12,749 bases of DNA from an uncultured Rhodobacter sp. (GTDB taxonomy: Bacteria; Pseudomonadota; Alphaproteobacteria; Rhodobacterales; Rhodobacteraceae): the NCBI GenBank assembly GCA_937901435.1, contig CALGTJ010000016.1, forward strand, positions 1 through 12,749, written 5' to 3'. A program made the position numbers and the translations under genes. Of the stretch, positions 7,641-12,749 are shown in pieces (the stretch's first letter is position 1; each line of letters opens with the position of its first letter). The notes under the pieces are model-generated. The model did not search any database, had not been told where the DNA came from, and saw only the letters and a program-made list of their open reading frames with translations.

Positions 7641-8660
7641 ATGTCCAAGACCCGCAGCCGTATTGCCCTGACCACAGATCTGAACGCGCAGGGGCGGCAG
7701 TTTGGTGATGCCATGCTGCGTTGGTCTGACAACAGCAATCCTTTGGGCTATCATCCGATCCCGGTGATCTCGATCAAGGGTGGCACCGGGCCTGTTCTGC
7801 TGCTGACGGGGGCGACCCATGGCGATGAATTCGAGGGGCCAAGCGCGATCATGCGGCTGGTGCAGGGTCTTGATCCGGCGCACCTGCGCGGTCAGATCAT
7901 CGCGATCCCGGCTTTGAACATGCCTGCGCTTGTGGGGTCGTCGCGCGTCACGCCGCTGGATGGCAAGAACCTGAACCGCGCCTTTCCCGGTGATGCCGAC
8001 GGCACGCCCACAGACATGATCGCGCATTTCCTTGAAACAGAGATCCTGCCCCGCTGCGACGCCGCGATTGATCTGCATTCTGGTGGCAAGGCGTCATTCT
8101 TTCAGCCCTGCACATTGCCCACCCATACCGCCGACCCGATCCTTGCCGCCAGGAATATGGACCTTGCCCATGTCTTTGGCCTGCCCCTGATCTGGCGGTT
8201 GGGGTCTGCCAATGACAACCGCTCTGTCAACGCCGCGGCCGAACGTGTGGGCGTGCCGATGATCGCGACAGAGCTTGGCGGCGGGGGCGGGGTTGATCCG
8301 GGGATCACCGACGCCACAGAGCGCGGTCTTTTGAACATTCTGCGCTACCTCGGCATGCTGGACGGCGTACCTGATACGCCACCCCAGCAGCGTATCGTCG
8401 AGATCGTGAACCCGCAGCATAGCCTCTATGCCAGCACGACCGGGCTTTTTGATCGCGCTGTTCATGCCGGAGAGACGGTCACCAAAGGCCAGTTCGCCGG
8501 AACCTTTCACCACATCACCGAACCCGAACGCCCCTCTGTGCGGCTGACTTTTGCCAGTGATGGGATGATCCTTGCCTATACAAATCGGGGGATGGTCACA
8601 CGCGGCGAAATGCTGGCATTGGTGGTTCAGGATATTCAGCGCAAGGCAGATCCCCAATGA
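7641..8660 (+). CDS. DoeB-like zinc-dependent deacylase (succinylglutamate desuccinylase/aspartoacylase family)
   Basis: A 339-residue AstE/AspA-family hydrolase. It has the zinc ligands H60 and E63 in GATHGDEFEGP and H146 in AIDLHSGGK, the substrate loop KNLNRAFPG (109-117) and the catalytic glutamate E211 in ATELGGGGG. The overall layout, including HGDE-x-EGP, DLHSGG and TELGGGG, is close to N-acetyl-diaminobutyrate deacetylase (DoeB/EutE) of ectoine breakdown, but no other doe genes are present. Enzymes of this group cleave an amide to release a free amine and a carboxylate. The frame is open further upstream, but MSKTRSRIAL at 7641 is preferred because it follows AAGAAAG at a usable distance and leaves a family-length protein. 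Its stop overlaps the hydratase start by 4 nt. It is divergent from the importer, so the imported compound is probably its substrate or precursor. Confidence 0.9.
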   Translation: MSKTRSRIALTTDLNAQGRQFGDAMLRWSDNSNPLGYHPIPVISIKGGTGPVLLLTGATHGDEFEGPSAIMRLVQGLDPAHLRGQIIAIPALNMPALVGSSRVTPLDGKNLNRAFPGDADGTPTDMIAHFLETEILPRCDAAIDLHSGGKASFFQPCTLPTHTADPILAARNMDLAHVFGLPLIWRLGSANDNRSVNAAAERVGVPMIATELGGGGGVDPGITDATERGLLNILRYLGMLDGVPDTPPQQRIVEIVNPQHSLYASTTGLFDRAVHAGETVTKGQFAGTFHHITEPERPSVRLTFASDGMILAYTNRGMVTRGEMLALVVQDIQRKADPQ

Positions 8661-9448
8661 CCGACTTCGACACTCTCGACCTGAAACAGATTGGCGATCA
8701 TGTGCTTTTGGTGACGCTCAACCGACCCGAGGCCTCGAACGCCTTCAACACTCAAATGGCATGGGATCTGGTGACTTTCTTTGAGGGCATCACACTGTCG
8801 CCCGGCCTCACCCGCGTCATCGTTCTGACCGGGGCTGGTGATCGTGCCTTTTGCGCCGGAGGCGATTTGAAAGAGCGCAATGGGATGAGCGATGCGGCGT
8901 GGTTCGCCCAGCACCTTGTCTATGAACGGATGGTGCGTGCCGTCATCGGCTGTGCGCTGCCGGTGATCGGTGCAATCAACGGGGCGGCCTATGGTGGGGG
9001 CTGTGAATTGGTCGCCGCACTCGATTTCGCCTATGTCAGCGAAACCGCCCGCTTTGCCCAGACCGAAGTGCGCATCGGGATTATTCCGGGCGCTGGCGGT
9101 ACGCAAACCCTGTCCCGCGCCATTGGCGAGCGGCGCGCAAAAGAGTTGATCCTGTCGGGTCGCGTGTTCAGCGCGCAAGAGGCCTTTGACTGGGGCCTTG
9201 CCAATGGGATCTATCCTCAGGCGCAGCTGTTGGATCGGACTTTGGCCATGGCAGAGACCATTGCCGCCAACGCCCCCATCGCCGTGCGTCAAGCCAAACA
9301 GGCGATCCACAAAGGGTTGCAAATGGGTCTGATGGACGGGCTGGCCTTTGAAATCGAGGCGTATAACCGCACGGTTCCGACCCAAGACCGCCGCGATGGC
9401 GTGCTGGCCTTCAACGAAAAACGCAACCCCGAGTTTAAAGGCGAATGA
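8657..9448 (+). CDS. Enoyl-CoA hydratase/crotonase-family protein, methylglutaconyl-CoA hydratase-like
   Basis: A 263-residue crotonase of normal length. The CoA-binding and oxyanion loop is AFCAGGDLKER (64-74). Both acid/base residues of true hydratases are present: E117 in GGGCELVAALD and E137 in FAQTEVRIGIIPGAGGTQ, matching Glu144 and Glu164 of rat enoyl-CoA hydratase. The DLKER segment and the C-terminus (TVPTQDRRDGVLAFNEKRNPEFKGE region) closely resemble AUH/LiuC 3-methylglutaconyl-CoA hydratases. It should add water to a 2-enoyl-CoA in the cytoplasm. Its ATG overlaps the deacylase stop (ATGA), implying a linked role. No CoA ligase or acyl-CoA dehydrogenase lies nearby to supply its substrate, so those steps must come from elsewhere. 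Confidence 0.92.
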   Translation: MTDFDTLDLKQIGDHVLLVTLNRPEASNAFNTQMAWDLVTFFEGITLSPGLTRVIVLTGAGDRAFCAGGDLKERNGMSDAAWFAQHLVYERMVRAVIGCALPVIGAINGAAYGGGCELVAALDFAYVSETARFAQTEVRIGIIPGAGGTQTLSRAIGERRAKELILSGRVFSAQEAFDWGLANGIYPQAQLLDRTLAMAETIAANAPIAVRQAKQAIHKGLQMGLMDGLAFEIEAYNRTVPTQDRRDGVLAFNEKRNPEFKGE

Positions 9449-9449
9449 C

Positions 9450-9505
9450 CCCTGTCAGGCTTGACCGTTAACACAGGGACGTTGTCCCATAGACCATGGG
9501 GCAAC
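9450..9505 (+). terminator. Tandem hairpins after the hydratase gene, possible transcription end
   Basis: CCCTGT (9450-9455) can pair with ACAGGG (9473-9478). Then GTTGTCCCA (9481-9489) can pair with TGGGGCAAC (9497-9505; 9 bp with one G-U) around a 7-nt loop. No T-run follows, so a Rho-type or structural 3' end is more likely than a classical intrinsic terminator. Confidence 0.45.
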
Positions 9506-9664
9506 ATAGACTCTGCGCGCAAGGCCATCAAATTTTCGATAAAGACCCGGCATACGCGAAAGAACATTCGTGCAATCGATCGCTGCGACGTGCCGACTTA
9601 TGCTCAGATCCTTGCATACCTTTATGTCTTGGTGTCAGGGATGGAATTCCGTTCTGAATCTGTC

Positions 9665-9693
9665 TTGAAGGGCCCGCCTGATACGTTTAGACA
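9665..9693 (+). promoter_or_regulatory. Candidate promoter of the tRNA-Thr gene
   Basis: TTGAAG (9665-9670) and TAGACA (9688-9693) are 17 bp apart. Transcription would start about 6 nt before the mature tRNA 5' end. The -10 match is weak. Confidence 0.4.
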
Positions 9694-9705
9694 GTCGATT
9701 GCATA

Positions 9706-9781
9706 GCCCCATTAGCTCAGCTGGTAGAGCAGGTCCTTCGTAAGGACAAGGTCGGCGGTTCGAGTCCGTCATGGGGCACCA
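9706..9781 (+). tRNA. tRNA-Thr (anticodon CGT)
   Basis: A 76-nt cloverleaf including an encoded CCA. The acceptor stem GCCCCAT/ATGGGGC is perfect; the D arm is GCTC/GAGC. The anticodon stem GGTCC/GGACA carries a loop TTCGTAA with anticodon CGT at 9739-9741. The T arm GGCGG-TTCGAGT-CCGTC has one G-U pair. The top anticodon pair is G27-A43, which also occurs in E. coli tRNA-Thr(CGT) and is not a defect. It reads the ACG codon. Confidence 0.97.
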
Positions 9782-9850
9782 CTCACCCTAGTACTTGTTA
9801 ATGCGGGATTCCCGAAAACACCTAGCGTCTTGATGTTCAGAAAGTTCTCG

Positions 9851-9882
9851 GCAGAGCACTCGTTGCGAATAATGTGCTCTGC
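9851..9882. repeat. Perfect 9-bp inverted repeat between the tRNA gene and hemY
   Basis: GCAGAGCAC (9851-9859) and GTGCTCTGC (9874-9882) flank a 14-nt loop. It sits in the 183-bp convergent gap between the plus-strand tRNA and the minus-strand HemY gene, and may end one or both transcripts. No T-run follows on either strand. Confidence 0.5.
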
Positions 9883-9921
9883 TCACCAAGCTACGGCGGC
9901 GCGATATTTCAGCCGTCGAGG

Positions 9922-9956
9922 CAGAGGGCCTGTGCAAGTAACGCTACAGGCCTCTG
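9922..9956 (-). terminator. Strong hairpin just downstream of the HemY gene
   Basis: CAGAGG(G)CCTGT (9922-9933) pairs with ACAGGCCTCTG (9946-9956): 11 bp with one bulged G and a 12-nt loop, starting 9 nt past the HemY stop codon. It is probably the 3' end of the HemY transcript, although a U-run is lacking. Confidence 0.6.
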
Positions 9957-9964
9957 TGCAGTTG

Positions 9965-11452
9965 TTATGTTTTTGCGGCCAATGTGTCGTCCACGACTTC
10001 GCCGTCCACGACAACTTCTGCATCCTCTGGCACATGAGGTGGTTCTGGGGCAACGATTTCTGCGGGCAGGTTTGCATAAGCGGTGCCAACGATCAGGGGC
10101 AACATTTCTGTGGATCCGGGCATAGCGACCTCACCCTCGGCTGGGACGCGCCAGGACAGGGTGTCGAACCCATCGCAGTTGCTACAGACCGGGGCCCATG
10201 CGCTGTGGATATTCTGGCAGTTGTCACAGACCCACTGCGGACCACGCGAGGCCGTCAGCGCGCGGGTCAGCCAGCCGCGCACGACTGTGTCATCCGCGCC
10301 CTCGCCCCGTTCTATTGCGGCCATGATTGTTAAGGATCGTGCTGTTGGGTGATCTTTCGCAAGATCGCCCATGTCACGGCGTGCCCCCGGGAAATCTTCG
10401 GCAGCGATATGCAGTTCGGCCTTGAGCATTTTGGTTTCCGGGTTGTCCGGATTGGATTTGGTCAGGACCACGAACCGTTTGATCCGCTCTGCGGGCGATT
10501 CATTTGGCGCGATCTCTGCAAATGCTGCGGCAAGGTCGGGGTGCGGGCGCACTTCCCATGCTTTTTTCAAAACGCGCGTCGCATAGCGCGGTTTGTCCTG
10601 ATCGATATAGCTACGCGCGGCCAGAACGGCGGCGGGGATCAGATCGGGGGACAGGCGGTTGGCCTCTATCGCGGTTTCATGCGCCTCGATCGGGGCGTCC
10701 GAGGTCAGCAGTCCAGCCTCTGACAGCGCCAGAACGGCATCACGGCGACGGTGTACGTCACGGGGCAGGGTGCCTGTGCTGCGCTTGGTATCAAGGGTCT
10801 TGCGCGCGCCTTTCCAGTCCTGAGTTTTCGCCTGAAGCTTTAGCAGGATATCCTGCGTTTCTTCATGGGCAGGCTTTAGCGCAAAGGCCTTTTCCGCCAG
10901 TTTTAGCGCGGTCTCTGTATCGCCCTCGGCAAGCCGTTGTTTCATGATCCCGCGCACACCGACGAAGCGGGTCGAGTCCTGCGTAAGCAACTGCTTGTAT
11001 GCGGCTTCTGCCTTTGCGCTATCGCCGCTCATTTCTGCGGCCTGTGCGGTGATCAGATTGGTAAGTTCCGTGCGGCGCAGGTATTTCTCGGCTTTCGCCG
11101 CTTTGCTCATCGCCACACGACCTTCGCCAGAAGCAAGTGCCATCATGCCATCCGCCAATGCCTGAAAGCCTTTGCGCTCGCGGTTGCGGTCGAAATACCG
11201 GGAAATGGCGGTCTCGTCTCCGTTGAGAAAGCGGATCGTCGCGACCAAAAGGCTGAGCAGTTTGAGGAAGACCCAAACGACAAAGACCAGAACCACCATG
11301 GCAATCACCGCCTGAAGTGGGCCAAGGGTGAATTCGGTGCTGGCGATAGACACGCGGATGCCACCGTCGGTTTCAAGAAGATACCCGGCCCCAAGGGTGA
11401 GGGCCGCGATGATCACGACGAAAAGGACGATCTTTATCAGGGACCAAAGCAT
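9965..11452 (-). CDS. hemY: HemY-like inner-membrane TPR protein with C-terminal zinc ribbon
   Basis: A 495-residue protein. Two membrane helices (about 3-27 and 43-70) form the HemY N-terminal domain. A helical, TPR-like part follows (about 95-400, with repeats such as AKAEAAYKQLL, ALKLAEKAFALKPAHEE and WEVRPHPDLAAAFAEIAP). A zinc-ribbon has C409-x2-C412 and C423-x2-C426, like the rubredoxin-type metal site of LapB. An acidic tail closes the protein. It is linked by name and gene position to haem biosynthesis, but it is not protoporphyrinogen oxidase; it is likely a scaffold in the inner membrane. Its ATG is 11 nt after the mitofilin-like stop codon, and the Shine-Dalgarno TAAGGA overlaps that TAA stop, so the two genes form one operon. 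Confidence 0.9.
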   Translation of the reverse strand: MLWSLIKIVLFVVIIAALTLGAGYLLETDGGIRVSIASTEFTLGPLQAVIAMVVLVFVVWVFLKLLSLLVATIRFLNGDETAISRYFDRNRERKGFQALADGMMALASGEGRVAMSKAAKAEKYLRRTELTNLITAQAAEMSGDSAKAEAAYKQLLTQDSTRFVGVRGIMKQRLAEGDTETALKLAEKAFALKPAHEETQDILLKLQAKTQDWKGARKTLDTKRSTGTLPRDVHRRRDAVLALSEAGLLTSDAPIEAHETAIEANRLSPDLIPAAVLAARSYIDQDKPRYATRVLKKAWEVRPHPDLAAAFAEIAPNESPAERIKRFVVLTKSNPDNPETKMLKAELHIAAEDFPGARRDMGDLAKDHPTARSLTIMAAIERGEGADDTVVRGWLTRALTASRGPQWVCDNCQNIHSAWAPVCSNCDGFDTLSWRVPAEGEVAMPGSTEMLPLIVGTAYANLPAEIVAPEPPHVPEDAEVVVDGEVVDDTLAAKT

Positions 11453-11463
11453 ATTTGTCGTCC

Positions 11464-12749
11464 TTAGTTTGTGGCGATTTGAGCAGAGAGGGTAGAGGCA
11501 GCGTCAAGTGCGGCACGTCGCGCCTGAGCAGAGGCGACCCAATTGGCCAGCACACCCTGCCCCGACTGCGGAAGCGCTGTGATCTCGGTAAGAGCCGTTT
11601 CCAGATCGGCCGCGGCAACGGCAGCCTCTGCGCGGGACAAAACCGCATCCGGGTCATTGCCTTCGCGGGGTTCCAGCGAGCGCGCGCCAAGCTGGGTGCG
11701 CAGGAATGCTGACAAGGGGCTGACGGCGCCATCTGCGGTCGCATCCCGTGTCGCGGCGGCAAGGGCATCGCGCGCCGCATCCGGGAAAGAGGCCTTGAGT
11801 TGCGTCAAAGTTGGTGCGCCGTCTGTGGCCACCGCGCTAAGCGCATCAGGTGCGGCAAGGCCAGTCTCATTTAAGACGGTTGCAAGCTCTTCGGCAAATC
11901 CGTCACCACTGTCCAGCGCCATTTCGATCTGTGCAATAGCCGTACGCGCCGCGGCCAGACTTGCCGCTTTGGCCAGGTCTTCTTCGGATGCGATTGCAGC
12001 GGCTTGAGCGGCTTCCAAGGCGGTCAGTTTTTCGGTCAGCGCCGTTTCAATACCGGACACTTTGTCGTTCAGCGCGGTTTCAATCGTCGCGACTTTGTTG
12101 GTTTGGCTGGCCTCCAGCGCGCCAAATCGGGTGTCCACGCTGGCCAGCATATCAGCCAGTTTGCGTTCAAAGGCGGCAGTGACCTCTGCGGGCAGTTCGG
12201 CCTTTGGAATTGGCTGTGTCTCGACCTCGTTGATCCGTGTCATCAGTTCGGCGATGCGCGGATCTATTGCGGCAACAGTGGTGCTGACCGTTTCAAGATC
12301 GACTGCGGTTTTCGCGGTTTGCGTTTGCAGAGCCTCAAGGGCGCTGGTCACAGGTGTCAGATCGGGTTCGGCTGCGGCAATGGCGTCAATCCGCGCGCTT
12401 GCCTCTGTCAGCGTGGTTTCCAGCATGCTGATCTGTGTCGTCTGCGCCGCAATCTGTGTCTTCTGCTGCTCGATCAGGGCGGCCAGTTCTTCGGTGTTGC
12501 CACCCAGGGACAGCCATCCGTTTTCCCGCACATAATACAGACCACCAGCACCAAGACCCGCCGCGATCACGCCGCCAAGCACCATCGGGAAAAAGCCACT
12601 CTTTTTTTCAGGCTCGGGGACGGGTGCGACAACGGGTGCGATCGGGGGTGTCATGGCGATTTTTGCGGTAGGGTCTGTGGTCTTAAGGCCCTCGTCCGTC
12701 GACGCCTTTACCGGATCCGAGTTTGCCGAAGCGACATCTTTTGCCTCGG
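11464..12749 (-). CDS. Mitofilin-like (COG4223) inner-membrane coiled-coil protein, start beyond window edge
   Basis: The visible part is about 428 residues. A Pro/Ala/Asp/Lys-rich N-terminal stretch leads to one membrane helix (GFFPMVLGGVIAAGLGAGGL, then YYV). A long Ala/Glu/Thr-rich coiled coil follows (TEELAALIEQQKTQIAAQTT onward to about the middle), and then a helical C-terminal domain (SAFLRTQLGARSLEPREGND region) typical of alphaproteobacterial mitofilin relatives. A methionine occurs at 12654, but the frame stays open without a stop through 12749 (31 more codons, in the acidic style usual before the helix) and no Shine-Dalgarno precedes that ATG, so the true start is probably outside. 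Bacterial mitofilin homologues shape the inner membrane. In alphaproteobacteria the gene commonly lies between hemD and hemY, so hemD is expected just to the right. Confidence 0.85.
   Translation of the reverse strand, partial: EAKDVASANSDPVKASTDEGLKTTDPTAKIAMTPPIAPVVAPVPEPEKKSGFFPMVLGGVIAAGLGAGGLYYVRENGWLSLGGNTEELAALIEQQKTQIAAQTTQISMLETTLTEASARIDAIAAAEPDLTPVTSALEALQTQTAKTAVDLETVSTTVAAIDPRIAELMTRINEVETQPIPKAELPAEVTAAFERKLADMLASVDTRFGALEASQTNKVATIETALNDKVSGIETALTEKLTALEAAQAAAIASEEDLAKAASLAAARTAIAQIEMALDSGDGFAEELATVLNETGLAAPDALSAVATDGAPTLTQLKASFPDAARDALAAATRDATADGAVSPLSAFLRTQLGARSLEPREGNDPDAVLSRAEAAVAAADLETALTEITALPQSGQGVLANWVASAQARRAALDAASTLSAQIATN

Noticed and set aside
9495..9506. CATGGGGCAACA resembles the tRNA-Thr 3' end CATGGGGCACCA (11/12), a possible attachment-site remnant
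   Set aside because: The match is short, is part of a local hairpin, and no integrase or phage gene is present nearby.
9461..9706. 81-codon open frame between the hydratase and the tRNA gene
   Set aside because: It starts with a non-ATG codon, crosses the hairpin region and the tRNA promoter, ends at the tRNA start and shows no domain.
9732..9748. G27-A43 mismatch in the tRNA anticodon stem as a sign of a pseudo-tRNA
   Set aside because: The same mismatch occurs in E. coli tRNA-Thr(CGT), and all other stems and the CCA are intact.
9804..9814. CGGGATTCCCG after the tRNA as a terminator
   Set aside because: The stem is only 4-5 bp, leaves almost no loop and is followed by A rather than T on the tRNA strand.

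Overview
The window looks like chromosomal DNA of an alphaproteobacterium, most probably a marine Rhodobacteraceae/Roseobacter-type organism. This is inferred from the GC-rich coding bias, from the adjacent pair of a COG4223 mitofilin-like protein and a HemY protein with a C-terminal zinc ribbon, and from the style of the ABC-transporter and LysR genes. It falls into a catabolic/transport island (1-9448), a tRNA gene (9706-9781) and a conserved housekeeping block (9965-12749).

Left part (1-3951): a minus-strand run LysR regulator -> VanA-like Rieske oxygenase -> MATE efflux protein (cut by the left edge; its start overlaps the Rieske stop as ATGA). Diverging from the LysR gene is a plus-strand gene for an M29/NicX-like protein (COG2309-type fold). 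Two near-identical 15-bp T-N11-A palindromes (1801-1815 and 2761-2775) lie 71 and 75 nt upstream of the Rieske and M29-like start codons. They suggest that the LysR protein controls both enzymes and itself.

Middle (3910-7329): a complete minus-strand polar amino-acid-type ABC importer in the order ATPase - permease - binding protein - permease. A GC-rich hairpin follows the binding-protein gene. The last permease starts with TTG and its 3' end overlaps the convergent M29-like gene by 42 bp. After a 311-bp divergent control region, a plus-strand pair follows: a DoeB-like (AstE/AspA-family) zinc deacylase and a crotonase resembling methylglutaconyl-CoA hydratase, joined by a 4-bp ATGA overlap.

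Reading the genes together (inference): the ABC system imports an amino-acid-like compound, perhaps with a blocked amino group. The deacylase removes an acyl or amide group, and the hydratase, the Rieske oxygenase and the M29-like protein act on the carbon skeleton, while the MATE pump exports a product or toxic intermediate. No oxygenase reductase and no CoA ligase is present in the window, so the pathway must borrow functions from elsewhere. The substrate cannot be named from sequence alone.

Right part: tRNA-Thr(CGT) with encoded CCA, a 183-bp gap with two strong inverted repeats, then (minus strand) HemY and the mitofilin-like protein. In alphaproteobacteria these two commonly follow hemC/hemD, which would lie beyond the right edge.
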